From contig NW_008805065.1 of assembly GCF_000004825.1 (NCBI RefSeq), positions 1,984,001 to 2,048,000 on the forward strand: DNA of 64,000 bases. The letters are read 5' to 3'. A program made the translations under genes and the position numbers. The DNA comes from Heterostelium album PN500 (taxonomy: Eukaryota > Evosea > Eumycetozoa > Acytosteliales > Acytosteliaceae). Under the pieces are notes generated by a model. The model saw only the letters and a list, made by a program, of their open reading frames with translations. It ran no database searches and had not been told where the DNA came from. This document shows positions 37,801 through 49,531 of this stretch, in pieces. Positions within the stretch are counted from its first letter, which is position 1. The number at the start of each line of letters is the position of its first letter.

Positions 37801-40428
37801 TTGATAGGCTGTCCAGATTCCAAATTCTTTTTGATACGACGCATGTCGGCATCGATCTTGGCGGCATTCTCAAGGATCTCTTGCTCGGTGGTCATCAGGA
37901 CGGCGTTGGTCAACTCACGATTGGTGTCGACCAGTGCTGTAATCTGCTGGGCAACAGCGAGTTGGTTCTCTTGGCTGTGGTCGGTAATGACTGCCTTGAC
38001 TGCTTTCACAAGGTTTGGACCGACGGCGACAAGGTCGGCAGCGCGGTCTTTGACACGGTTAGCACGCGCCTCGTCGGTGGTGGCGATATAGTTGGCGGCA
38101 GGCTCGGAGATGGCAGCCTGTTTCTTGATGTCGGTGATGATCTCCTTGAGAGTAGCGACAGCAGTTTCGTGTTGTGAGTTTCTAATTGCGCTGGCCAACT
38201 CTGAGATCTTGGCTTCGAGCTCGCGAGTGTTGGTTTCCACGAGGTCGCGACTAACGGCGCCAACCAAGTTGGAATTGAGTCCGTCAATCATCGCAATGAT
38301 GTTATCGAGCGATTGCACTGCACGGCTATTGGTTGGATCGTCGACAGTCTCATTGGCAAACTTGTAGAGATCCTCAATCATCGATTGTAGATTCTCCTCT
38401 GCTTTGAGGATGGCCGCTTCCAGTGCCTCGCGCAACTGCTCGTCGTCGGTGGAACGCGCGATCGACTTTGCAATGTTCAACTCGTCGTACAACGCCTTAC
38501 GAATAGTACGCAATCCGTTTTGAACCTCCTTTTTATCTCCCTCGTGTGCGGCTTGACGCAACTTGGCTAGTTGTTCTTCGATCGACGACGACTTGTTGTA
38601 GAGGTCGGTCGAAGTTCCAATGGAAGTTGCCTTGACGACGTCTCTTCCCATCTCCTCCAACTCGTCGAGCTTGGCATTCAACTCTGCAACGATATGTGGA
38701 TCGTTTGGATTCTTTGCTGCTTGATCCAACAGTCGCTCGATGTGTCCCAACAGCGTGGATCCTCTCGCTCTCGTCTGTGTCATAATCGATTCGATGTGTG
38801 CTTTCAGTGCTGGATCCTCAGTGGACTTGGCAATTCCATCAAGAATCGTTATCATATTGTTGAACTGATTGGTGATATCGTTGAGATCTTTTCGTGCCGC
38901 TTGATAGTCGCTCTTTGAGATATCTACTTTCATTCGCTCGATCGCCGATTCCAAATCGTTTTGAGAGTCGGCGACGTCGTTCGATGTCAACTTTGCCGAG
39001 CTGGTGACCATCAAGTCAGAGGCAGTCTTGATAGTGTCCAAATTGGCTTGAAGTTCACGCAACAACAAAGCATTGTCTGGCTTACTCAACAACTCCTCGA
39101 CTTGGTGTCCAAACTCTGCAATAATAGAATCCAACAGCATCTGTGCATTCTGAGCGGCATGCTCCAAACGTTTCTTGTGCACTGGATTATCCGCTGATTT
39201 AGCCAACGCCTTTGAAATAACAATCTGATCATTCAATCCTTTCTTTATTGCTTTCAAAGCTCTAGATGCTTCTTTACCATCTCCAGCTATAAATAAATAA
39301 GTAAAAAGTGTTGTTGGAAATTAATATCTTTTGTTTTTGTTTTTGTTTTTTTTCCAAGGAAAACCAAATAAATTTCCACACATGCACATTTGGAAAAATA
39401 AAAAATAAAAACAATATGGAAAATTGATTGATTTTAAAACAAAACAACAATAACATACATTCGATGGCAGATAATAACTTTTCTTTTTCATGAGCAATAA
39501 AGATGGCAGCGTCACGCAAATCATCTTCATCACGTAAATCTAAACCGGAGATCATTGAGAGATCGAATGGTGACTTGGCAGACAGTCTGGCAACTGTGAT
39601 GATCTCCTCGAGAATATCATTGATTTTACGGGCGACGTCCGATCCCTGTTTGTATGAGCTGCTATCGTTGGGATCACGTTGGTACAGTGCGTAGTATTGC
39701 AGTACCACTGGGACCTCTACTTTCAGCTGAGTGTTGGCCTCCTCGAAACGACGTTTGAAACCAAAGTCGTCGATTTCATTGGTTCTCTTATTGACGATCT
39801 TTCCGAGATCGATTGTCGATGTAACAAACTCCTGTGCTGCGGTGGCGAAATACGATTCTCCCGGTTCCAAACCGATGAAAACCTTCAACTTTGATTCGAC
39901 GAGACGTGCTTTCTTGATGAGACGTGTCACTTCGTAGAGATCGGCTTGCTGCAGAAGAATAACCATGTGTTCCATGATGCCCTTGGCACCCTTCAAGAGA
40001 ATCTTCTTTGCTGGCTTATTGAATGGCATATTCGAGAGAATCGTTGCAGATTCCAACAAATCGTTGCATGCCTGTCTAATATTCTCGCATGATTCCAACA
40101 TCTTTGTTACCATCTCTGGTTGATTGAAATTATTCCATAAAACAGCAGACTAAATAGACAACACAACACACATAATAAAAAAAAAAAATGAAAAAGTAAA
40201 GTGAATATTTCTTATTTCTTTTATTTTGGTAAAGTAGCTATATATATATATATATATTATATATTTACTTACTTTTGCAGCCAAATCAACTAAATAGTCA
40301 ACGGTTGTCTTTACAGTGTGAGCACCTGGTAAGATGTTTGGAATGGCAGCGTTGGATTCATCTGCTTCCACAGAGTAAAGAACCATCGATGACACGGCAT
40401 CACTTACTGCTTCTAATAGTTGTTCCAT
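34851..40428 (-). CDS. Giant vinculin/alpha-catenin-family protein
   Basis: Three exons, 40428-40273, 40149-39459 and 39286-34851, give 1760 residues. The first ~280 residues resemble the vinculin/alpha-catenin head: MEQLLEAVSDAVSSMVLYSV, VKTTVDYLVDLAAK, then CENIRQACNDLLES, NMPFNKPAKKILLKGAKGIM and a helix ending LESKLKVF-like (VESKLKVFIG). Vinculins link talin or cadherin complexes to actin. What follows is unusual: about 1300 residues of Ala-, Asn- and Lys-rich helices in repeating blocks with a recurring pattern (ADxxxxxxLxxAxxxLxKxLxxA; SxDxxxRxxLxxAxxxLE) that suggests a long rod of four-helix bundles. Near residues 1580-1615 is a highly charged Glu/Arg helix, then a compact C-terminal helical block (MLTCSKMLSEQVNIYLQQAK...AAQAARNFTVQL). 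Ordinary vinculin is ~1070 residues. Strong codon bias indicates good expression. Confidence 0.82.
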
Positions 40429-41572
40429 ACTTTTTCTTTTTGTGTCTGGTCAAATATATTACAATCTACTACAACTACTTTATATATATAACAAAGTATT
40501 AAAAAAATAAAATAAAAATAAATATATAAATAAATATATACAAAATATATATGAAAAATAAATAAATAATAAATGTATATTATATATCAAAATCTAAAAT
40601 ATTTAGATAAAAATAACAATATTATTTAAAAATATTTATTTTTTTAAATAATCAAAAAATAATCACAATGAATGATCATAATTGTTTAATTCAACAGCCA
40701 CAATTTTGATTTTTTTGATTTTGAATTTTTTTTTTTGCAAAAATTATTTTTTTATTTGAAATTTTTGCAAATTTCGGGAATGATTGGTATCAAATTGGGT
40801 CGATCATAAGTTGAATAATGGGGTAATTCTTTATATTTATAAATAACCAGTAAATTATATGTTTAAATCTATTGAAAATAAAGATATCAAAAAAATAAAT
40901 AAAAATATGTTTGATCGATCCAAATCAATTAATATAATTTTTATTTTTTTTTAATATCTTGGAAATTGTTATTTTAATTATTTTTAATTTTAATTTTAAA
41001 GCTTTTCTTTAAGTTTGCAAACATCGATCAATATAATATATATTACAAACAACATGAATTTTGCTAAAACTATTTCGGATTCTTGTCTATTATTAAATCT
41101 AGTTTTTTTTAATATTTTACATTCAACTATTTCTTCTACGATGTTAAGGGATGAGTCAGAAGCTACTAAACGGTTGAAGATCTCTTGTATCTCGGTTGGA
41201 CCTTCAATGATATTCGTAGTTAGCTGTGAACCAAAGAGGCTTAATATTATTTTAAAATTATAAGTGAATACTGTGATGCGTTAAATTACTGTGAGGAAGA
41301 GCATAAAGATCCTGTAGTAGTTGTTTGTAATATATTATATATCTCTTTCAACTTAAAGCAAAGATTTTAATAATATCTAAAGATAAAATGTAGAATAGAA
41401 AAGAGACATTCTCTTCAAATGAAACAAATCATCAAAAATGAATCACCATTTTTGTTAACCAAAATTTTTTAAAGTTATATTTTTGTTTTCTGGCAACAAA
41501 GATTTTAATCCTTTAAGGTTAAAAGATTCATTCTTTTCTTATCTATCTATTATTAGTGAATGAATATGAAAA
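40429..41572. other. Spacer with a decayed-looking reading frame
   Basis: AT-rich, no supported gene. At 41015-41263 a short frame (TMLRDESEATKRLKISCISVG) is followed in another frame by EYCDALNYCEEEHKDPVVVV to about 41370. Together they look like remains of one gene of unknown family. No splice signal connects them convincingly. Confidence 0.4.
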
Positions 41573-42696
41573 ATGAATCAGAATTACTACCAACAACAAC
41601 AACAACAACAACAGCAACAATATTATAATCAACAAACATTACCTCAGCAACCAACGCAACAACAGCAACAACAACAATGGAACTATAATATGCAACAGAA
41701 TCAACAACATCACCATCATCATCATCAGCAACAATATATACAACAACCACCACAATACAATCAACAACAGTATCATCAACAACAACAACATCAACAATTT
41801 CAACAACAGCAACAATATCATAGTCAACAACAGCAACAGCAACAACAACAACAATATCAACAAGCTTTACAACAACAACAACAACAACAACAACAGTTAC
41901 AAAATCAAGCAACACCACAACCATTGGTTGATGATAATACATTAATATTTCAATTCAATGAAATATTGAATGGACTTGTAAATTCAAATAACTATATAAG
42001 AAACACTAAAGATTGGATGATTGGACATGAAGGTAGAGCAAGTATTATCATTGACCAAATAGTACAGAGAATACCATTAAACAGCATTGATCAGAATATA
42101 CTTTTATTATATCTAATAAATGATGTATTACATTTTTGGTATGTAAACAAACAATAATTATAGACTACGACCATATATATCATCTTTTTTATCCTTATAC
42201 TGACAATACTTATATATATATAGTGCAATCAAAGTGATGAATGGATATCAAGAGAATTATATAAAAAGAGTTTATCAACAACTACCGTTAATTTTACAAT
42301 TCTTTACAAATGCAAATCATATTCAAAGAAATAAGATAATCTCTGTATGTATATATTATATTATATATTATTATTGTTGTTGTTACAATAGCAATAGACA
42401 GACTAATAATATTAATAATAATAATAATTCATATAAAGATAATAGATATTTGGAATGATCATGCAATCTATACTCAAGAAGAATGTAATATGATAAAGAA
42501 ACAACTAAAGATTGTTATAACACCAGGCGTTTTAGTTTCACATCTTTTGGACTATCAAAAGAACACCGGTAGAAAGTATCAATATCTGCCTTGTCGACTC
42601 GAAGACATTGATTATTTCAACTTGACAAGCGAGAGCAACGCAACTACACCAACACTGAATCAAAGTATTGCTGAATATTATCAGACTAGTAAATAG
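41573..42696 (+). CDS. CID-domain (CTD-interacting) protein with poly-Gln N-terminus
   Basis: Three exons, 41573-42138, 42224-42344 and 42439-42696, give 314 residues. Residues 1 to about 115 are Gln/His/Tyr/Asn low complexity. The remainder resembles a CID: LIFQFNEILNGLVNSNNYIR, then NILLLYLINDVLHFC and AIKVMNGYQENYIKRVYQQLP, then IIDIWNDHAIYTQEECNMIK. CID domains bind the phosphorylated C-terminal tail of RNA polymerase II and occur in 3'-end processing and splicing factors; the LYLINDVLH motif is most like CHERP and SCAF-type proteins. The third exon needs the acceptor AG at 42437-42438 to keep frame; the next AG at 42444-42445 would cause an early stop. The tail ends in a short Thr/Ser-rich stretch. 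Confidence 0.78.
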
Positions 42697-42925
42697 CAAT
42701 AGCAACAAAAACAATAAACATAACTAAATATATTTGTAAATAATTTAATGTTATTGTATTATATTATACATATTTAAACAAAACTAAACTAAACAATACA
42801 ATATTGAATGAAATACATCTAACTTATATATAAATCATCTATCTTAACTATCATCTATTAAGTAATCGAACTAATTCGTTATTTATACAACTATATATAT
42901 TTGTTTTTTATTTTATTTATTTATT

Positions 42926-43632
42926 CTAGTTTGATTTCTTTGATTGCGCTGATATATATAAAACTATAAATAGGTAAAGATTAGTAATAGGTTCGTAAGA
43001 TATGATTAACTGATATGGTGATGATGTTGATGTTGTTTGTGTCTTACCATTGTTTCCTCTCAAGAAGCAGTCACCATATTTAGTTTTCAGTTGACCATTC
43101 AAATATTCTTCGGTTTGTTCCATTACAATATTCATATTACCATCTACTACTTCAAGAATACCTATATTAAATCAATATCATTACAGATAAGTTTGTTAGT
43201 TTGATTTTTTGTTTTATTTGATAATTCATTAAAAGAAAAGCGTTAAGAAATAGATATTATTATCATTTCATGAAAATATATTGATCTGATCTGATCGATC
43301 TACCAATCAATCAATCAATCATTATCATTGTTAAAACAAAGAAAAAGATAGGAAGATAGGAAGATAGAAGATAGTTAGATAGGTTAGATAGATCTGTGTG
43401 GGGTGTGATTGTTGTTTCGAGTAACGGTTGAGTTGTCTTGTTGTGATTTTGCTGTTTTTTATTTTTGTTTCTCATTGCTTGATTTAGGTTGTTCATTCAT
43501 ACCTCTATATTCTACACCGTTATTGAGTTTGACAACAACAGGTCTACCTATACACATTTTAAAAAAGTTAAATTGGGCATTGTTATTGTTGTTGCTGTTT
43601 GATTGATGTTGTTGTTGAACTGCAGCTGACAT
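42926..43632 (-). CDS. lsm6: U6 snRNA-associated Sm-like protein LSm6
   Basis: Part of the LSm2-8 ring on U6 snRNA in the nucleus and the LSm1-7 ring in mRNA decapping. Three exons, 43632-43503, 43161-43048 and 42963-42926, give 93 residues. After a Gln/Asn-rich leader of about 23 residues the protein follows LSm6 closely: IGRPVVVKLNNGVEYRG (Sm1), GNMNIVMEQTEEYLNGQLK, then YGDCFLRGNNVLYIS (Sm2). Animal and yeast LSm6 have IGRPVVVKLNSGVDYRG and YGDAFIRGNNVLYIS. All three introns keep frame. The Gln/Asn leader is a dictyostelid feature. Confidence 0.95.
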
Positions 43633-46200
43633 CTTTCGATATAAATTTATAAATAAGAAGTTAAACTATTCTAAAAAAAGATATTATAACTTTTAATTAA
43701 ATTTTTGATTATTTTCAAAAAAAAAAAAAAATTTATTGAAAATCGAAAACTCTCCAATGTTCATTGTATAACTATTTTTTAATCAACTAAATACAGCTGT
43801 AATGAGAGTTGTTGTGCAATCATGAAATATAGAACGAATGATTTAAAAATATCGTTTAATTAATGGAATGGAGTTGAATTCAAACTTCTTTGTTATTATT
43901 GTAAGAATAAAAGATAATGGAAACAGATGTAACCAAATTTAGTTTTTGGGGGCATAGATCTAAACAAAAGAAAAAAGATATTAAAGTTTATTGATCAAAA
44001 ACATATTTACTTTTTTTTGTAAAAGTGGTGAGGTGGAAGTTGTGTTGTTGATTAAATCAATCAATCAATCTGCCCAAAATATATTCTTCCTTTTTTAGTA
44101 AAAAAAAAGTATACCCCGGTGCACCCAAAAAAAGTTTATTTCTTTGATTTTTAATAGTAATAACAAATATTTATATATGTTAATAATATATATAATAAAG
44201 TTTTTTTTAATAATTAATTTATTTTTTTTGAGAAATAATTTATTCAAATTTTGAATATCTTCGATAGAAAAAAAGATATAGAAACTGTTTAATTTGAATT
44301 AAATCAATTAGATATCGATTTTATTGATAGACAATTAATCTTGTTTCTCATAGCTAGTAGATAGTTAAAACAATAAAAGAGAGAATTAGGTCGTTTTATA
44401 TTTGATTTGTAATGGGATGATTTATTAGATCGTATCTAAGGAGATGGGATAAACTTTTGGTATAATTAGGTGTTTTATAAAGCTATTTCTTAAGTTACCA
44501 AAAATATTATCCAATGAAACATTGGTTTAAGAATCTTATGACTAGGGAAGTTGGAGAGAATTAGTTGATAAGAAATTTTCATTGATTTTACAGATCTTTC
44601 TATTGATCATTCATTTCTCGAAGTTTTAAAGTTAAAAATATAAGAATCTATCGGTTGAGCTGTCTTGTGCTTTGAGATTTCAAATGCATTGATTTCATTT
44701 GAGAATGAATTTAAATTATCACTTTTTGATGTATTTAGAACTTATGATGAAGGATCTTCTTATTCAAAGATTACTACTATAAAAAAAGTAAAGAACGATC
44801 TTGTATCTTCAAACAATTAATTTAAACACAAAAAATGTTTCAAGATAATAATTTAACGGATACAATGGTAAGACTCTAGAAGGAAGTGGTTAAAGTGTTA
44901 GTAGAGGTAGTGTTAAATTTAATTTTTATGTTGCAATGATCAATAAGTGTGTATCATTTAAAACAACTAATCAACCATGGTTGATTTATAAATAAATTAC
45001 CAATGATCAATGAAATTGATCCTAGATCAAAATGTTGTGTGACCGACACAAACCGACACCATTTTAGAAAGTCTGGAGCAAGACGAACAGTGTGTCGTCA
45101 GTTAAAAATATTAATCATATAATTGATTTAAAACTATAATATTAGCTAACATCAACATTAATGTTTGGGAGAGATTGAATTGTTTTATTCAAATTAAGGA
45201 TTGGATTGAAAAAAGGTTTGGTTTGAGACCAGTGGTAGATGAACTTTTTTCAACTTGTTGGTGTTTAAAATAGGTATGACAATAGTTTAGAGAATATGGT
45301 GATACATTGGATTGTACAATCGATCATTGTGTGATTGCACTGCAGTGTTAAAAATTATTCGGACTATAATTAAAATACTTATCAATCAATCATTTCATTT
45401 ACAATGAGATTGTTGATTGCAATCAACCACAAATCGATTCATTTTCACACACACACACATAAACACAAACACAATGTGTTAATAATAGATAGATAGAATG
45501 TGTTAAATTAAAAAGCTATAACTTAGTAACCATGTACTATTATATCGAATAGTAGTAGTAGTCGATCACCATCTTCAAAAAAAGAAATAAACTAAACTAA
45601 CACTAACACACAAAAACACCACTATCCAAAACTCAAATCAACTCATCTCTTACTATAGAAATATTATCTGTTGGTTTTGTGTGTGAAGTACTATGTGAGT
45701 GTGTTTAAGTTTGGTTAGAAAAAACACACTTTTGTTAGTGGTAGTCAAATTCAATTCAATTGATCATTCTCAAATTCAGATGATTCTTTGTGCAAAGTAG
45801 TGGCTCATATTATTTTCTTATATTCATTTAATTAGTTGAAAGCTCCAATTGATTTGCTTACTTACCTGATCATCTTTATCAGCTTTTTTCATATTAAATT
45901 CTTTTTGTTTGATTGTTTGTTGGGCAAAAAATGATGTGGTGGGTGTTTAGATGATCATTTAATTATTTTAATTTGTAACTACAAATGTTGGATGCTATGA
46001 TCCAAAAAGTATTATTTCCTTTTTTAAACAAAAAAAAACTTTTCAGCTAAGTTCTTTGATGATTGAAATCTCATGATAATAAACTTAAAATCAAAGATGA
46101 AAAATAAATTAAAAAACCACTCTATGTTCATCAGAGTTACCACCACACCACTCACTGTTTTATTGTTGAAAAGATACCCACAATCCATTCAATCACAAAT

Positions 46201-46212
46201 CACCCACCCACC
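46201..46212. promoter_or_regulatory. G-box-like element CACCCACCCACC
   Basis: The reverse complement, GGTGGGTGGGTG, resembles G-rich G-box elements bound by GBF, which drives many developmental genes in Dictyostelium. It lies 1.46 kb upstream of the seven-helix gene at 47673 amid other CACC-rich strings. Function is inference. Confidence 0.3.
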
Positions 46213-46873
46213 ATTTATAAAACACCACTACACATTTTTTATAAAAAAACAAAAGTGTTTATTCAATGTTAATTGAATGTGCAAATAATCATTAACTCTA
46301 AATCGCACACACAAAACCTTTTACTCAACTTATTAGACAAACACCACCACATTAAGAGGTGGTCCTAACAGTAACAGCAACAACAATATTGTTATTATTT
46401 AATGTTGAAAAGGTTCACTTTCACCTTTTTTATATCTCTTGATGGAAGTGGGAATTCCATCTCGTACGGTTACTATAGTCAGCTACATGTGTTACCTAAT
46501 TGGTTGTGTCAATTCTTGCTGCTGATTGTGTTTGTGTGTTTGTGTTGTGTGTAAGAATTCAATCACACAATTAAGGATTATCTCATGATTCAGTTCCTGA
46601 CTGTGTTTTTTTTGTTGTTTTAGATGTTAATAAAAGCATTTTAAATGATGGAACTGCAGGTGATCTTCTCCTTCATTAACATCATTTATAACACCAACAA
46701 TATGGAGGGTATCTCATTAGAATCGAATGGTAGTACAATCAATCAAACAGAAAAGAAGAATTCTATACTACTATCATCAATTATTATTAATATTATTTAT
46801 CGTACTCTGATCAGAGTTGAAGCTCAGCTTTTCTTTTTATAAATATAATTATAACTTTAGAGAGATTCCAAAT

Positions 46874-46934
46874 CACACACACACACAAACACAAAAAAAC
46901 ACACACACATTGATCACACACACACATCTCTAAA
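46874..46934. repeat. CA-rich microsatellite
   Basis: Imperfect (CA)n runs broken by short A runs, with a second similar run near 45450-45472. Simple-sequence repeats are abundant in dictyostelid genomes. Confidence 0.7.
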
Positions 46935-47672
46935 ACTCCACACTATCTTATCACTAATTGTAGTTTAGTAGTAGTTTTGTTGTTGTACTGTTTAGTTTCT
47001 TTTCTTTTTATTTTTTCCTGCCACAACAATCACTACTGCCAATGACTATTTAAACACCAGTGATCACTTCTAAGTAACAATCAACAACAACAACAAATCT
47101 TTCAGTTAAATAAACAGATATAATATTTTTATATAACAACAAAAACAACATTGTAACAGTCAAAAAAAAAAAATAACAACAATCAAAAACATTCACAGCA
47201 ATAATTATTTATTATAACCTTTTAAAAAAAAAAATTGTTTTTGTTATCTGTTACAACAAACAATAACATACATCATCAATTTATCTCTTAACAATTACTA
47301 CATTTGTTCAAAAGTTTGAATTACATTATTTCATTCTTTTATTTATTATTCAGTTCTAAATCAGTTTCCTAAACATCTATCTTTGTCGACAATACAAACT
47401 TTTACAATTTTATCAATTAGTATTAGTATTATTCTTAGAGAGAGTTTAGTTTTCCATTGTGTACAATAATTTATTAACAATAAGAATTTAATTATTTATT
47501 ATTATTTGTATTATTATTATTATTTCCGATATTATTAAATTATTTTTTTTTAAAAAAGAAAAATAATAATTTTAAAACCGAAATATATCTCCGATTCAAT
47601 AATTTAAAATCGATCAAAATCCAAATCAAGATCAATTCGAATTTTATTTTAAACAATTTATAAAATAAAAAA

Positions 47673-48698
47673 ATGATAGCTCCAGAAGGTTGGGTATATT
47701 GTTATTGCGATCCAGTGTTTTCTGTGTTTCTGCCAGACTCTTTTGGTACATGTCCAGTGGGTGGATGTCGCGCATTCCAAAGTATCACATTTATTCTTTT
47801 CTTTGCCATGTTTGCTGAGGGTTGTCGTCGTCTCTGGATCCAACGTGAACACTACAAGACTGCCATCTACATCAGTAATTCATTGTTGACTTTTGCCAAT
47901 CTCACACAATCCATTCGTACTATCCTATTGTTTGCCGAAGTTGTTGAGATCTACGGTCCAACCACACTCTTCCTCTTTGGTATCGGTTTTTATTTCTCTG
48001 CGTATCTCTGGATTCTCGTGTCGTGGTGTGATATCATCCTTTCCGTTAACTTTTCAAAGACAGCCCAGAAAGTCTTCCCCATTGTACGTTGGGCAATTAT
48101 TTTCCTCACCATCATGCACTTTGTCGGTTGGATCATTGCAATCAAGATCTGGTGGCCATACCAAGCAACCAACGCCTGGATCGCATCCTATGGATTCGGT
48201 ACCAGTTTGGGATTCTTGTTTTTGGGATTCTTCATCTGGCGTGAGTACAAGAGTGTCTCGTCGATTGCCGCACACGGTGACAACGCCGAAAAGACCTACC
48301 GTAAAGTGAAGAAGGTAACTCGTCTCTCTGCCTACGTCGTTGCAGCTGCCTTGCTGATGACTGCCGTCTCGTTCGGTTCCAGCTACATCATGCCAAAGAA
48401 CTTCAGTGGCATGCTGGCATGGCTTTTCATTACCCGTGGTACTTTTATCATTTTCAGTTCTTCCACATTGATCTTCTTGATTCCACAATCAAAGAAGATG
48501 AATCAATCGACTTCCTCAAGCAACAAATCAAGTCAGTGGTCCGACAAGATGAACAAGATGGAGTTCCACTCCAACGATGCTTCTGCCGCTGCCAACCACG
48601 ATCTCGAAGAATCAGTAGGTCAAACTCAACAACCAACCAACAAAATTGTCGGTATAAGCGCGAACCAAGACAATAACACTGGTTCTTCACAAGTTTAA
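47673..48698 (+). CDS. Seven-helix membrane protein, intact paralogue
   Basis: Single exon, 341 residues. The N-terminus carries a Cys-rich motif (YCYCDPVFS...GTCPVGGCRAFQ) likely on the outer side. About seven hydrophobic segments follow: FILFFAMFAEGC, ISNSLLTFANL, LFLFGIGFYFSAYLWIL, WAIIFLTIMHFVGWIIAI, GTSLGFLFLGFFIW, LSAYVVAAALLMTAVSF and GMLAWLFITRGTFIIFS. The Ser/Asn-rich cytosolic tail (about 275-341) would suit regulation. It shares the Cys motif, the WWxxYxxTN motif after helix 4 and the LPxxxxM/IPxSKKM end of helix 7 with the gene at 29222-30334. The family is not certain; a THH1/TOM1/TOM3-like or GPCR-like fold are the candidates. G/C-biased codons and the long 5' spacer suggest regulated, substantial expression. 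Confidence 0.8.
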   Translation: MIAPEGWVYCYCDPVFSVFLPDSFGTCPVGGCRAFQSITFILFFAMFAEGCRRLWIQREHYKTAIYISNSLLTFANLTQSIRTILLFAEVVEIYGPTTLFLFGIGFYFSAYLWILVSWCDIILSVNFSKTAQKVFPIVRWAIIFLTIMHFVGWIIAIKIWWPYQATNAWIASYGFGTSLGFLFLGFFIWREYKSVSSIAAHGDNAEKTYRKVKKVTRLSAYVVAAALLMTAVSFGSSYIMPKNFSGMLAWLFITRGTFIIFSSSTLIFLIPQSKKMNQSTSSSNKSSQWSDKMNKMEFHSNDASAAANHDLEESVGQTQQPTNKIVGISANQDNNTGSSQV

Positions 48699-49531
48699 AA
48701 ATGTTAAAATAATTTAAGAAAAAAAAACTTTAAAAATTAAATTGTAATTGTAAAAATATCAAATAAAAACTAAATTGTATTATACAAATATTTATCTTTT
48801 CCTTTTATTACTCTACTTCTGATATTATTTATTAGCGGGCGAGTTATATTCAATATTAATTATATTTTGATAAACCAAAACAAACTTACAATATTCGATT
48901 CCGGTTAACCAATAAAACTTTATTTTATTATTAATATACTAATTTTCATATTTTTTAGATGTAACAGTACAATAGAAGTACCAAGTTAAATCAATTCAGA
49001 GTCGTTGTCTACTGAACACCAATATTATTGCTTATAGAGTTAGCTGTTCTACTATAGTCTCGCTCATACTATTGTTAATATATTGTTTAAAGTATGTGTT
49101 TCAAGTATCATAACCCCCTTTGATCATAATATCCTATTAGAATTACTGATTATTGTTTATATATGATAGTATTAGGGTAGCTAAACGATGTTGTGGTTTG
49201 TGGATGAAACTAAAAGTGATTAAAATAATACTTTTTTATTCATCATCTTGATATTAAAATTAAAAAAGTAAATGATTAAATTAATCAGTCAGTTTTAAAT
49301 TTACTAGAATTTATTATCTTTAATTATGTTGATAGTTAAATAAATAACATCATAACACTAACAAATCAAAAATAGGTTTTTTTTCTGATCAATAAAAAAA
49401 TAAATGGTGTAACGATGTTTCTCTTTTCTTTGTTATTTTTTTATTTTAAAAAAATTATTTTGAAAAAACTTAAAAATTTAAATTTTGATAATTTTTGTTT
49501 AAAAGAGTAATGTTAGTAAATTTAATTAAGA
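48699..49531. other. AT-rich spacer
   Basis: No gene supported in about 830 bases. The middle part (48960-49200) is slightly richer in G/C without an open frame of note. Confidence 0.5.

Larger units (their letters stand above)
43633..47672. other. Four-kilobase gene-poor region
   Basis: The longest stretch without a supported gene. It includes decayed coding-like sequence at about 44340-44830 (short readable pieces such as FIDFTDLSIDHSFLEVLKLK interrupted by stops), a tandem CCGACAC motif near 45053-45067, CA microsatellites near 45450 and 46870-46930, and many CACACC/CACCCA strings between about 45600 and 46350. The last 600 bases are AT-rich with CAACAA and T runs, probably the promoter and 5' leader of the gene at 47673. 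Confidence 0.5.

Noticed and set aside
41553-41942. Val/Asp-rich minus-strand frame opposite the CID gene
   Set aside because: It is the reverse reading of CAA/CAT runs in the poly-Gln region and has no domain.
45451-46934. CRISPR-like or satellite array suggested by repeated CA-rich strings
   Set aside because: Units have no fixed length or spacer; these are ordinary microsatellites and promoter-type CA elements of a eukaryotic genome.
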